From NCBI GenBank assembly GCA_038276395.1, contig JBBQAA010000067.1, positions 1 through 30,216 on the forward strand: a stretch of DNA of 30,216 bases, given 5' to 3'. A model generated the notes under the pieces. The model searched no databases and was not told the DNA's origin. It saw only the letters and a list, made by a program, of their open reading frames with translations. The position numbers were made by a program, and so were the translations under genes. This document shows, in pieces, positions 1 through 7,513 of this stretch; the first letter of the stretch is position 1; each line of letters begins with the position of its first letter. The DNA is from JBBQAA01 sp038276395 (GTDB taxonomy: Bacteria; Actinomycetota; Thermoleophilia; Solirubrobacterales; Solirubrobacteraceae).

Positions 1-81
1 AACCGACGGCGTCCTCACCACCGTCCGAAGCCGCTCCTCCTCGGTCTCAGAGAGCTCGATCGCCGCCGCCGCTCGCGCCAT
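1..81 (-). CDS. N-terminal fragment of a possible IS630-family transposase (runs off the left edge)
   Basis: A leftward frame starts with ATG at 81-79 and stays open to the window edge, giving 27 residues. They begin MARAAAAIELSETEEERL, an alanine-rich start followed by an I-x-L-S-x-x-E pattern and an acidic stretch. Many actinobacterial IS630-type transposases begin this way before their helix-turn-helix. The start is supported by a -10-like box, TACGGT, seven bases upstream on the same strand (94-89). No catalytic residues are visible because the gene is cut off. It could instead be another small DNA-binding protein. The family call is a pattern match on a short piece. Confidence 0.4.
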   Translation of the reverse strand, partial: MARAAAAIELSETEEERLRTVVRTPSV

Positions 82-88
82 ACCCACG

Positions 89-94
89 ACCGTA
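89..94 (-). promoter_or_regulatory. -10-like box of the leftward gene at 81
   Basis: TACGGT on the minus strand ends seven bases before the ATG at 81. The spacing matches that of many other genes in the window and implies a leaderless or nearly leaderless transcript. No clear -35 is visible. Confidence 0.4.
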
Positions 95-126
95 CCCGAA
101 CTCCCTTACAAATGCAAGCCACTATT

Positions 127-147
127 GGAACGCTGCACTAGCGTTCC
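127..147. promoter_or_regulatory. Perfect inverted repeat overlapping the purB -10 box
   Basis: The arms GGAACGC (127-133) and GCGTTCC (141-147) are perfect reverse complements around the 7-base spacer TGCACTA. The repeat lies five bases before the purB GTG and covers the whole of the presumed -10 box TAGCGT (139-144). It could be a repressor operator, a transposon end, or a hairpin. If the transcript really starts near the GTG, the repeat is not transcribed, which favours a DNA-level operator. Confidence 0.5.
139..144 (+). promoter_or_regulatory. -10-like box of purB
   Basis: TAGCGT ends seven bases before the GTG at 152. Box and spacing match those of purC, recQ and purH. No Shine-Dalgarno sequence separates box and start. 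Confidence 0.5.
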
Positions 148-151
148 GCGG

Positions 152-1420
152 GTGATCGCGCGCTACACCCGCCCGGAGCTCGGGGCCATCTGGTCCGACG
201 CGGCGCGGATGGAGGCGTGGCGGCGGGTCGAGGTCGCCGCCTGCGAGGAGATGGAGGGGCCGGACGGGACCGATCTGGAGGCCATCCGCGTGGCGAAGTT
301 CACCGTGGCCGAGGTCGACGAGCGGGAGCGGACGACCGACCACGACGTGGCAGCCTTCGTCGACGTCCTCTCCGCCTCGGCCGGACCGGCCGGGCGCTGG
401 ATCCACTTCGGCCTCACCTCCTCGGACGTCCTCGACACCGCGCTCGCGCTCCAGCTCCGGGCGGCGGCCGAGCTCATCGTCCCCGCCGCGCACGAGCTGA
501 CGCGCGCGCTCGTCGCGCGCGCGCGCGAGCACGCGGAGACCCTGTGCGTGGGGCGTACCCACGGGGTCCACGCCGAGCCGACGACGTTCGGCGTCAAGCT
601 CGCGGGCTTCGCCTTCGAGGCGGCGCGGAACGCCGAGCGGCTCGAGCGCGCCTTCGCCGGCGTGGCCGTGGGCGCGCTCTCGGGCGCCGTCGGCACCTAC
701 GCCGCCACCTCGCCGGACTTCGAGCGCCGGGCGCTCGCACGGCTCGGGCTCGAGCCCGAGGACGTCTCGACCCAGGTCGTGCCCCGCGACCGCCACGCCG
801 AGCTGCTCCAGGCGATCGCCCTCGCCGGCGCGGGACTCGAGCGGCTGGCCACGGAGATCCGCCACCTCCAGCGCACCGAGGTGCGCGAGGCCGAGGAGCC
901 GTTCCGGCCGGGGCAGAAGGGCTCGAGCGCGATGCCCCACAAGCGGAACCCGATCAAGTCCGAGCAGATCGCCGGGCTCGCGCGGGTCCTGCGCGGCAAC
1001 GCCCAGGCCGGCCTCGAGGACGTCGCCCTGTGGCACGAGCGGGACATCTCCCACTCCTCGGTCGAGCGCGTGGTGCTGCCCGACTCGACGATCCTCCTGC
1101 ACTACCTGCTCGGCCGGGCGACGGGGCTCGTCACGGGGCTCGTGGTGCACGCCGAGCGGATGCGGGAGAACATGGAGCTGACCTGCGGTGCGTTGTTCTC
1201 CCAGCGCGCGCTCCTGGCGCTCGTCGAGGCCGGGATGACGCGGGACGAGGCCTACCGGCTCGCCCAGCGCCTGGCCCAGGAGGCGTGGGACACCGGCACG
1301 CCGCTGCGCGAGCTGCTGGGCGCCGAACGGCCGGAGCTCGACCTCGACGCGATCTTCGATCCCGCCCGGTTCGTGCGCTACGCGGGGGACATCGTGGCCC
1401 GGCTCGGCGCGCTCGCCTGA
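152..1420 (+). CDS. purB: Adenylosuccinate lyase
   Basis: A 422-residue fumarase/aspartase-superfamily enzyme. It cleaves SAICAR to AICAR plus fumarate in IMP synthesis and adenylosuccinate to AMP plus fumarate afterwards. The GTG at 152 is chosen because the protein then begins MIARYTRPEL, the usual PurB N-terminus; a TTG at 125 would add nine residues of no PurB character. The superfamily signature SSAMPHKRNP is at about residues 258-267. GRTHGVHAEPTTFG near residue 134 supplies the conserved catalytic-region histidine. The length is normal for the bacterial short form. It is first in the purB-C-S-Q-L cluster, and purC follows after 49 bases. No frame disruption is seen. Confidence 0.97.
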   Translation: MIARYTRPELGAIWSDAARMEAWRRVEVAACEEMEGPDGTDLEAIRVAKFTVAEVDERERTTDHDVAAFVDVLSASAGPAGRWIHFGLTSSDVLDTALALQLRAAAELIVPAAHELTRALVARAREHAETLCVGRTHGVHAEPTTFGVKLAGFAFEAARNAERLERAFAGVAVGALSGAVGTYAATSPDFERRALARLGLEPEDVSTQVVPRDRHAELLQAIALAGAGLERLATEIRHLQRTEVREAEEPFRPGQKGSSAMPHKRNPIKSEQIAGLARVLRGNAQAGLEDVALWHERDISHSSVERVVLPDSTILLHYLLGRATGLVTGLVVHAERMRENMELTCGALFSQRALLALVEAGMTRDEAYRLAQRLAQEAWDTGTPLRELLGAERPELDLDAIFDPARFVRYAGDIVARLGALA

Positions 1421-1456
1421 ACGCGCAGCGGCGCCCGCACCCTCCGCTCGCCGCGC

Positions 1457-1462
1457 TAGTTT
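1457..1462 (+). promoter_or_regulatory. -10-like box of purC
   Basis: TAGTTT lies seven bases before the purC GTG. It suggests purC-S-Q-L can be transcribed separately from purB, with little or no 5' leader. Confidence 0.45.
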
Positions 1463-1469
1463 CAGCGAG

Positions 1470-2345
1470 GTGAGCTCCGTCGCCGACCTTCCGCTCCTGA
1501 CCTCGGGGAAGGTCCGCGAGATGTACGACCTCGGCGACGCCGTGCTCATGGTCGCCTCGGACCGGATCTCGACCTACGACGTCGTCCATCCGACAGACAT
1601 CGCGGACAAGGGCAAGGTCCTGACCGGCCTCTCGGCGTTCTGGTTCGAGCGGCTGGGCGACCTCGTGGCCAACCACATGATCTCGGCCACGGAGGGGGTG
1701 CCGGACGACGTCCGCGGTCGCGCCCTGCGCGTGAAGAAGCTGCAGATGCTCCCCGTCGAGTGCGTCGTGCGCGGCTACATCACCGGCTCGGGCTGGAAGG
1801 ACTACCAGCAGACCGGCGGCGTGAGCGGGATCGAGCTTCCCGCGGGCCTCGAGGAGTCGGCCGAGCTACCCGAGCCGATCTTCACGCCGTCGACGAAGGC
1901 CGACGTGGGCCACGACGAGACGATCGACCTCGCCGGCGCCGCCGACCTGGTGGGACGGGAGCGCGCGGAGGAGCTCCGGGACGTCTCGCTCGCGGTCTAC
2001 GCCGCCGCGCGGGACCATGCGCGCGAGCGGGGGATCATCCTCGCCGACACGAAGTTCGAGTTCGGGCTCGACGCCCACGGGACGCTCACGCTGGGCGACG
2101 AGGTCCTGACGCCGGACTCCTCCCGCTTCTGGCCGGCCGACGGCTATGCGCCGGGCCGCTCCCAGCCGAGCTTCGACAAGCAGTACGTGCGCGACTGGGC
2201 CGCGGGGACGGGCTGGGACAAGGCGCCGCCCGCGCCGCCGATCCCCGACGACGTCGTCGCCGGCACGCGCGCGAAGTACGTCGAGGCCTACGAGCGCATC
2301 ACCGGCGAGCCCTTCGACGCGTGGCTCGAGCGGACGGCGCCGTGA
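1470..2345 (+). CDS. purC: SAICAR synthetase (phosphoribosylaminoimidazole-succinocarboxamide synthase)
   Basis: A 291-residue ATP-dependent ligase that joins aspartate to CAIR. The N-terminus shows the family pattern LLTSGKVREMYD (about residues 9-20), followed by ASDRISTYDVV. The central motif VECVVRGYITGSGWKDYQ and the later LADTKFEFG are characteristic. Length and the fungal/actinobacterial-like C-terminal part with SFDKQYVRDW fit the roughly 290-residue type. The GTG start at 1470 sits seven bases behind a TAGTTT box. Its TGA overlaps the GTG of purS in a GTGA arrangement, so the two are probably translationally coupled. Confidence 0.97.
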   Translation: MSSVADLPLLTSGKVREMYDLGDAVLMVASDRISTYDVVHPTDIADKGKVLTGLSAFWFERLGDLVANHMISATEGVPDDVRGRALRVKKLQMLPVECVVRGYITGSGWKDYQQTGGVSGIELPAGLEESAELPEPIFTPSTKADVGHDETIDLAGAADLVGRERAEELRDVSLAVYAAARDHARERGIILADTKFEFGLDAHGTLTLGDEVLTPDSSRFWPADGYAPGRSQPSFDKQYVRDWAAGTGWDKAPPAPPIPDDVVAGTRAKYVEAYERITGEPFDAWLERTAP

Positions 2346-2662
2346 GGGCGCGCGTGCTCATCCGTCCGAAGAAGGGGATCCTCGATCCCCAGGGGCAGGC
2401 CGTCGAGCGCGCCCTCCCGGCGCTCGGGTTCGCGGGCGTGAGCCATGTCCACGTGGGCCGGCTCGTCGAGCTCGCCGTCGAGGACCCGTCTCGCCTGCCC
2501 GAGATGTGCGAGCGCCTGCTCGCCAACCCGCTGATCGAGGACTACGAGATCGTCGAAGACGAGCTCGTGGAGGGCGCGACCGCGCCCGGTGACGCGAGGC
2601 CGGAGGTCGAGAGCCGTCCTCAGGACGCGGGGTGGACGCCCCGCGGAGGTAACCCACAGTGA
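2342..2662 (+). CDS. purS: FGAM synthase subunit PurS
   Basis: The small subunit of the three-part phosphoribosylformylglycinamidine synthase (PurS-PurQ-PurL), which helps pass ammonia from PurQ to PurL. It begins MRARVLIRPKKGILDPQG, the standard PurS strand containing the conserved K-x-x-I-x-D-P-x-G pattern, and continues with a V-x-V-G-R-x-x-E-L segment. The protein has 106 residues, about 20-25 more than usual; the extra part is a charged, proline-rich tail from about residue 80. Its GTG overlaps the purC stop, and its TGA overlaps the purQ start. The extra tail may only exist because that stretch carries the purQ ribosome-binding site. Confidence 0.95.
   Translation: MRARVLIRPKKGILDPQGQAVERALPALGFAGVSHVHVGRLVELAVEDPSRLPEMCERLLANPLIEDYEIVEDELVEGATAPGDARPEVESRPQDAGWTPRGGNPQ
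2644..2649 (+). promoter_or_regulatory. Shine-Dalgarno sequence of purQ
   Basis: GGAGGT lies nine bases before the purQ GTG at 2659, inside the end of purS. It is one of the few strong ribosome-binding sites in the window and fits an internal operon gene, in contrast to the apparently leaderless first genes. Confidence 0.6.
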
Positions 2663-3324
2663 GGTGGGGCGTCGTGCGCTTTCCCGGCTCGTGCGACGAG
2701 GTCGACGCGCTCCTCGCCTGCGAGCGGGCGGGAGAGGCCGAGCTCCTGTGGCACGGGGATCGCGGCCTGCGCGGCGTCGACGCCGTCGTCATCCCCGGCG
2801 GGTTCTCCTACGGGGACTACCTCCGCGTCGGCGCGATCGCCCGCTTCTCGCCGGTCATGGAGTCGGTGATCACCTTCGCGCGCGAGGGCGGGCTCGTGCT
2901 CGGCATCTGCAACGGCTTCCAGGTCCTGTGCGAGGCCGGGCTGCTGCCGGGCGCGCTCCTGCCCAACACGGGCCTGCGCTTCCTCTGCGGCCAGGTCGAG
3001 CTCGAGGTCTGCCGCACGGATTCGCCGTTCACGGGCGCCTGCCCGGAGGGCGGCACGCTCTCGATCCCCGTCAAGCACACGACCGGTCGCTACCACGCGC
3101 CCGCCGGCCTGGACTCCGGCCAGATCCTCCTGCGCTACGCCCCCGGCCACAACCCGAACGGATCCGAGCAGGACGTCGCGGGCGTGACGAACCGCGCGGG
3201 CAACGTCTTCGGCCTCATGCCCCACCCCGAGCACGCCGTCGACCCGCTCATTGGCGGGTCGGCCGACGGCCTGACGATCTTCGAGTCGGTGCGCGCGCAT
3301 GTCGGTGACCTCGTCCACGCCTAA
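2659..3324 (+). CDS. purQ: FGAM synthase glutaminase subunit PurQ
   Basis: A 221-residue class I glutamine amidotransferase that releases ammonia from glutamine for PurL. The nucleophile is Cys84 in GICNGFQ. The other triad members are His189 and Glu191 in MPHPEHA. The oxyanion region PGGFSYGDYLR sits near residues 47-57. It starts MRWGVVRFPGSCDE at the GTG of a GTGA overlap with purS, and a good Shine-Dalgarno sequence precedes it. Its last 26 bases overlap the start of purL, another sign of coupled translation within the PurSQL complex. Confidence 0.97.
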   Translation: MRWGVVRFPGSCDEVDALLACERAGEAELLWHGDRGLRGVDAVVIPGGFSYGDYLRVGAIARFSPVMESVITFAREGGLVLGICNGFQVLCEAGLLPGALLPNTGLRFLCGQVELEVCRTDSPFTGACPEGGTLSIPVKHTTGRYHAPAGLDSGQILLRYAPGHNPNGSEQDVAGVTNRAGNVFGLMPHPEHAVDPLIGGSADGLTIFESVRAHVGDLVHA

Positions 3325-5464
3325 GCACCGCGAGCTCGGGCTCACCGACGCCGAGCTCGACCTGATCGTCGAGAAGCTCGGGCGCGAGCCGAACGAGGTC
3401 GAGCTCGCGATGTTCAGCCTCATGTGGTCCGAGCACTGCGCCTACAAGCACTCGAAGCGGCTGCTGCGCTCCCTCCCCACCGAGGGCCCGCACGTCGTCA
3501 TGGGGCCGGGGGAGAACGCCGGCGCGGTCGACGTCGGCGGCGGCCTGGCCGTCGCCTTCAAGGTCGAGTCCCACAACCACCCGAGCGCGGTCGAGCCCTT
3601 CCAGGGCGCGGCCACCGGCGTCGGCGGGATCCTGCGGGATGTCTTCGCCGTCGGCGCGCGGCCGATCGCCATCCTCGACTCGCTCCGCTTCGGCGAGCTC
3701 TCCTCGGCGCGCACGCGCTATCTGCTCGAGCGCGCAGTGGCGGGCATCGGCCACTACGGCAACTCGATCGGCGTGGCCACCGTGGGCGGCGAGGTGTACT
3801 TCGAGGCCGCCTACGAGCAGAATTGCCTGGTCAACGCGATGTGCCTGGGGATCGCCGAGCAGGAGAGACTGATCCGCTCGGCGGCCGTCGGGCCGGGCAA
3901 CGTGCTCGTCCTCTTCGGCGCGCTGACGGGGCGCGACGGCATCGGCGGGGCGTCGGTGCTGGCCTCGGCCGAGCTCACGGAGGAGGACGCCGCCAAGCGC
4001 CCGACCGTGCAGATCGGCGACCCCTTCGCGGAGAAGAAGCTCCTCGAGTGCTCACTCGAGCTGCTCGAGCTCGGCCTGCTCGTCTCCCTCCAGGACCTCG
4101 GCGCGGCCGGGCTCACGTCGAGCGCGAGCGAGATGGCGAGCAAGGGCGGCCTCGGCCTCGACCTCGACGTGGCCCGGGTCCCGCTGCGCGAGGGGGGGAT
4201 GGAGCCCTTCGAGATCATGGTCTCCGAGTCCCAGGAGCGGATGCTCTGCGTGGTCGAGCCCGAGCGCGTGGCGGAGGTCATCGCCGTCTGCGCGAAGTGG
4301 GAGACGACGGCGACGGCGATCGGCGAGATCACCGACACGGGGCACCTGCGCGTGCGGAACGGCGAGGAGGTGGTGGGCGACATGCCGGTGGAGGCCCTCG
4401 TCGACGACTGCCCGCTCTACGACCTCGCGCCCGAGCCGCCCTCGAGGCCGCTCTATCCGGCCCCGGAGGCGCTGCTCGATCCGGGCGCCGATCTGCGCGA
4501 CACGCTCCTCACCCTCATCGGTTCGGCCAACCTCGCCGCGCGCCGCCCGCTGTTCCAGCAGTACGACTGGCTCGTCGGCTCGCGCACGGTGCGCCGGCCG
4601 GACGAGGCCGACGCCGCCGTCCTCGCCCTGCCCGACGGCTCCGCGCTCGCGGTGTCGATCGACGGGAACGGCCGCCGGGTGGCCTGCGACCCGCGGCGCG
4701 GCGCCGCCGAGGCGGTCTACGAGTGCGCGGCCAACGTCGCCTGCGCGGGCGGCGAACCGCTCGGGCTGACCAACTGCCTGAACTTCGGCAACCCGGAGAA
4801 GCCGCACGTGGCCTGGCAGCTCACCGAGGCGGTGGCCGGGCTGGCCGAGGCGTGCGCGGCGATGAACGCGCCCGTGGTCGGCGGCAACGTCTCGCTCTAC
4901 AACGAGGCGCCGGACGGCCCGATCCTCCCCACCCCGGTCGTGGGGATCGTCGGGCGCCTCCCGGACGCGGCGCGCGCTGGCCGCGCGGGCTGGGCGCGGG
5001 AGGGGGACGCGATCGCGCTTGTCGGCGAGCTGCGCCCGTCGCTCGCCGGGTCGGAGCTGGTCAAGCTGCGCGGCGAGGCGCCCGCCGGCCCGCTGCCCGA
5101 GCTCGACCCGGCGGGGATTCGCGCCGCCCACGACGCCGTGCGTGACGGGGTGCGGGCGGGGGCCATCGTGAGCGCCCACGACATCGCCGAGGGCGGCCTC
5201 GCCGTCGCGCTGGCCGAGTGCTGCGCGCTCTCCGGGCTCGGCGCCCGGCTCGAGGGCGCCGGCGAGGGGGACGAGGCGCTCTTCGGCGAGGCGCCCGGCC
5301 GGGCCTTCGTGGTCTCGGGAGAGCGCGAGGCGCTGGCGGACATCCCGGGGGCGCGCGTGATCGGCGCCGTCGGCGGCGACCGGCTCTCGGTCGGGGGCTT
5401 CGAGATCACCGTGGACGAGCTGCGCGCGGCGCGCGACGGCGGCCTCGCCGCCGCGTTCGCCTGA
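3299..5464 (+). CDS. purL: FGAM synthase large subunit PurL (small-type)
   Basis: A 721-residue ATP-dependent synthase that converts FGAR to FGAM with ammonia delivered by PurQ. The size is that of the stand-alone PurL that needs PurS and PurQ, not the 1,300-residue fused form. The conserved SEHCAYKHSK carries the expected catalytic His46. ESHNHPSAVEPFQGAATGVG and the second AIR-synthase-like half (ANVACAGGEPLGLTNCLNFG) are intact. The ATG at 3299 lies inside purQ. The C-terminus ends in AAAFA followed by TGA at 5462-5464, and a nearly identical 20-base copy of this end recurs at 6261-6280. Confidence 0.97.
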   Translation: MSVTSSTPKHRELGLTDAELDLIVEKLGREPNEVELAMFSLMWSEHCAYKHSKRLLRSLPTEGPHVVMGPGENAGAVDVGGGLAVAFKVESHNHPSAVEPFQGAATGVGGILRDVFAVGARPIAILDSLRFGELSSARTRYLLERAVAGIGHYGNSIGVATVGGEVYFEAAYEQNCLVNAMCLGIAEQERLIRSAAVGPGNVLVLFGALTGRDGIGGASVLASAELTEEDAAKRPTVQIGDPFAEKKLLECSLELLELGLLVSLQDLGAAGLTSSASEMASKGGLGLDLDVARVPLREGGMEPFEIMVSESQERMLCVVEPERVAEVIAVCAKWETTATAIGEITDTGHLRVRNGEEVVGDMPVEALVDDCPLYDLAPEPPSRPLYPAPEALLDPGADLRDTLLTLIGSANLAARRPLFQQYDWLVGSRTVRRPDEADAAVLALPDGSALAVSIDGNGRRVACDPRRGAAEAVYECAANVACAGGEPLGLTNCLNFGNPEKPHVAWQLTEAVAGLAEACAAMNAPVVGGNVSLYNEAPDGPILPTPVVGIVGRLPDAARAGRAGWAREGDAIALVGELRPSLAGSELVKLRGEAPAGPLPELDPAGIRAAHDAVRDGVRAGAIVSAHDIAEGGLAVALAECCALSGLGARLEGAGEGDEALFGEAPGRAFVVSGEREALADIPGARVIGAVGGDRLSVGGFEITVDELRAARDGGLAAAFA

Positions 5465-5465
5465 G
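5446..5465 (+). repeat. Left copy of a 20-bp direct repeat flanking the alpha/beta hydrolase gene
   Basis: CGCCGCCGCGTTCGCCTGAG forms the end of purL, including its stop. It matches 19 of 20 bases at 6261-6280. The two copies bracket the hydrolase gene closely, which suggests duplication of the purL end during an insertion. Confidence 0.5.
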
Positions 5466-6249
5466 CGCCGGCGCGCAGCGGGGCGGCACCGGGCCGCCGC
5501 TCGTCGTCCTCCACGGGTTCCTCGACACGTGGCGGACCTGGGAGCTCGTCCGGCCGGCGCTCGAGCGCCGCCACGAGGTGCTTGCGCTCGCGTTGCCGGG
5601 CCACCTCGACGGCTCCCCGCTCACGGGGCGGGCGAGCACCGGCGTGCTGCTCGACGCGGTCGAGCGGATGCTCGACGCGGCCGGCGTCGAGACCGCCCAC
5701 GTGGCCGGCAACTCGCTCGGCGGCTACCTCGCGCTGCGGCTCGCCGAGCGCGGCCGGGCGCGCTCCGTCACAGCCCTCGCCCCCGCGGGAGGGTGGGAGG
5801 CGGGCGATCCCGCGCGCGGCGCCACGCTCGCGCTCCAGGCCGAGACGTACGCCGCGGCTCGGGCCGCCGCGCCGCACGCCGAGGCGCTCCTCGCCACGGA
5901 GGAGGGGCGCCGCCGCGCGACCCGTCAGATCGCCGTCCGCTACGAGCACATCCCTGCGGCTCTCCTCGCCCACCAGCTCCGGGGAATCGCCGCCTGTGCC
6001 GCAGCCCCGGCTCTCCTCGCCGCGGCGCGCGCGGATCGCTGGCCGCTCGACCCCGAGCGGATCGCCTGCCCCGTCCGCATCCTGTGGGGTACGGAGGACC
6101 GCCTCCTGCCGTGGCCGTCCGCCGCCGCCCGCTGGCGCAGGCTCCTCCCGCAGGCCGACTGGGCCGAGCTCCCGGGCGTCGGCCACTGCCCGCAGCTCGA
6201 CGTGCCCCTCGAGACAGGTGAGCTTGTCCTCGGCCGGACGTGGGGGTGA
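5461..6249 (+). CDS. Alpha/beta hydrolase
   Basis: A protein of about 262 residues with an alpha/beta-hydrolase fold and unknown substrate. The oxyanion motif HGF is near residue 19. The nucleophile is Ser85 in GNSLGG, the acid is Asp213 in GTEDRLLPW, and the base is His242 in GVGHCPQ, so the triad is complete. The start is uncertain. No ATG, GTG or TTG occurs in frame near the fold's beginning. The nearest is a GTG at 5218, deep inside purL, whose extra residues are an arginine-rich shadow. A CTG at 5461 overlapping the purL stop (CTGA) is the most natural start. The gene lies between the 20-bp direct repeats and may be a late addition to the purine operon. Confidence 0.8.
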   Translation: MSAGAQRGGTGPPLVVLHGFLDTWRTWELVRPALERRHEVLALALPGHLDGSPLTGRASTGVLLDAVERMLDAAGVETAHVAGNSLGGYLALRLAERGRARSVTALAPAGGWEAGDPARGATLALQAETYAAARAAAPHAEALLATEEGRRRATRQIAVRYEHIPAALLAHQLRGIAACAAAPALLAAARADRWPLDPERIACPVRILWGTEDRLLPWPSAAARWRRLLPQADWAELPGVGHCPQLDVPLETGELVLGRTWG

Positions 6250-6260
6250 AGGAGCCGCCG

Positions 6261-6280
6261 CGCCGCCGCGTTCGCTTGAG
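6261..6280 (+). repeat. Right copy of the 20-bp direct repeat
   Basis: It matches 5446-5465 with one difference (T for C at 6276). Read in the purL-like frame it gives A-A-A-F-A-stop, like the real PurL C-terminus. It leads straight into the hairpin at 6274-6299, as the original end of purL would. Confidence 0.5.
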
Positions 6281-6299
6281 TACCAAATCGGTCTCAAGC
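6274..6299 (+). terminator. Hairpin downstream of the purine/hydrolase operon
   Basis: GCTTGAG (6274-6280) pairs with CTCAAGC (6293-6299). An inner ACC/GGT pair follows after one bulged T, leaving the 5-base loop AAATC. The ten-pair stem follows the operon end by 25 bases. No U-tract follows, so it may be a weak or factor-dependent terminator, or an RNA-stabilising end. Confidence 0.45.
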
Positions 6300-6348
6300 T
6301 GGCCGCGCACCCCAGGCACGGGCCCCGCGACCTGTCAGCGTCGGCGGC

Positions 6349-6560
6349 ATGCTCGCCTCCCGCGGGATCCTGCCCGTCCTCCTCGCCGTCCTCGCCGGTG
6401 CCCTGCTCGGAGCCGGATCGGCGGGTGCGGCGAACTTTCCGGCGCAGCTCGCGCTCCAGGGGCAGAAGGAGCCCGCTTCGTTCCTCTACGTCGACGCGAC
6501 GACGCCGGTCTCGCTCTCGAGCACCGACGACGGCTACGGCACGGTGACCCCTCCCTGCAG
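6349..6560 (+). pseudogene. N-terminal fragment of a secreted protein
   Basis: The ATG at 6349 opens a clear signal peptide: MLASRGILPVLLAVL, then a small-residue stretch ending AGSAGAANFP. About 40 more residues follow, including ASFLYVDATTPVSLSS, before the frame turns into low-quality proline/arginine/serine-rich sequence near 6555. CAGCGT seven bases before the ATG resembles the -10 boxes of neighbours. The following sequence in another frame belongs to a cytoplasmic regulator, so this looks like a broken gene joined to an unrelated one. The protein family is not recognised. Confidence 0.45.
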
Positions 6561-7090
6561 GCCATGCTCGGCCTCGCCGGAATTCTCCGCTCCGGCCTGG
6601 CCAACCCGCGCTACGCCTACCTGCCGATCGACACCGACATGCCCGAGGCCCTGGCCTTCACGGGCGCGCTCGGCGCCGACCATATCCCCGAGCTCGACTG
6701 GACGGGAACGTCGATGCGGTGCTACCGGATCGACTACGGGCCCGGAGGTCTCATCGGCTTCCAGCGCGACTTCGTCTATCTCGAGCTGGGCCTCCAGCCG
6801 CCGGTCGCCGGCCCGGATCCCCTGAGCTTCGACGTCGTCCAGAGCGCGCTGCGAGACCTCAGGTCCCGCACCGGCTGGCGCGCAGCCCGCTGGCCAGCGG
6901 CGCCGGCACCGAGGCGCGCCGAGTCGGCGCGCTCACGGCTCGCCTCCGGGGTCGAGAGCGCGTTCGGGGCGAGCGACGGCGAGAGGCTCATGCGGGCCCC
7001 GCCGATCCGCGGCTACCTCGAGCCCGCCCCTTCCCACGAGCTCGCCGCCACCGAGCTGCACGTCAGCCGCTCGACGTACTTCCGTCGCCG
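6561..7090 (+). pseudogene. Decayed transcriptional activator of the actinobacterial C-terminal helix-turn-helix type
   Basis: Pieces in two frames add up to one protein. Frame 3 gives LQAMLGLAGILRSGLANPRY and continues through PIDTDMPEALAF, IDYGPGGLIGFQRDFVYLEL and SALRDL to about 6865. Frame 2 then gives LARSPLASGAGTEARRV to about 6945. Frame 3 resumes with SAFGASDGERLM, RGYLEPAPSHELAATELHVS and RSTYFRRRL. The order S-P-L-A, then Y-L-x-P-A-P-S, then a S-x-S-T-Y-x-R-x-L helix-turn-helix end is typical of a regulator family common in Thermoleophilia and related actinobacteria. There is no N-terminus and no proper stop before the next gene. Two compensating frameshifts mark it as a pseudogene, unless both are sequence errors. 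Confidence 0.55.
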
Positions 7091-7092
7091 GT

Positions 7093-7098
7093 TAGGCT
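7093..7098 (+). promoter_or_regulatory. -10-like box of the cupin gene
   Basis: TAGGCT ends six bases before the ATG at 7105, within the last codons of the upstream pseudogene. Confidence 0.45.
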
Positions 7099-7104
7099 CC
7101 GGCC

Positions 7105-7497
7105 ATGGCCGACTACACCGTCACGAACCTCCGCGAAGTCCCGGACGTCGCCGCCGAGCAGGGTGCCAAGGGCTTCGAGGCGCGGTTTGCCCGCAAGTCC
7201 CTGGAGGCCGAGGACATCGGCCTCTGCCTCCAGACGATCGCGCCGGGCGAGCGCGCGCCCTTCGCCCATCGGCACAACCAGGCCGAGGAGGTCTACGTCG
7301 TCCTCTCCGGCGGCGGCAAGGTCCACTTCGAGGGCGGGGAGCAGAAGGACCTCTCGCCCCTCGACGCGGTGCGCGTCGCCCCCGGTGTCGTGCGCTCCTT
7401 CAGCGCCGGCCCGGACGGCATCGAGTACCTCGCGCTCGGCCCCCACTACGAAAAGGACGGCGAGATGGTCCAGGACTTCTGGGAAGGCGGCGGCTGA
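7105..7497 (+). CDS. Small cupin-domain protein
   Basis: A 130-residue single-domain beta-barrel protein. Cupin motif 1 is visible as G-E-R-A-P-F-A-H-R-H-N-Q-A-E-E-V-Y-V-V-L-S-G (about residues 49-70), with two histidines and a glutamate suited to metal binding. Motif 2 is V-A-P-G-V-V-R-S-F-S-A-G, where the usual metal-binding histidine is replaced by arginine, so metal binding may be weakened or altered. The N-terminus, MADYTVTNLREV, is typical of actinobacterial small cupins. The substrate is unknown. It is transcribed alone, behind its own box, and converges with the DUF1707 gene. Confidence 0.85.
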   Translation: MADYTVTNLREVPDVAAEQGAKGFEARFARKSLEAEDIGLCLQTIAPGERAPFAHRHNQAEEVYVVLSGGGKVHFEGGEQKDLSPLDAVRVAPGVVRSFSAGPDGIEYLALGPHYEKDGEMVQDFWEGGG

Positions 7498-7513
7498 CGG
7501 CGAAAGGCGATCG

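Noticed and set aside
122..1549. Long open frame on the minus strand opposite purB
   Set aside because: It is arginine-, glutamate- and glycine-rich with no family motif, lies opposite a clear purB, and is the expected by-product of GC-rich codon use.
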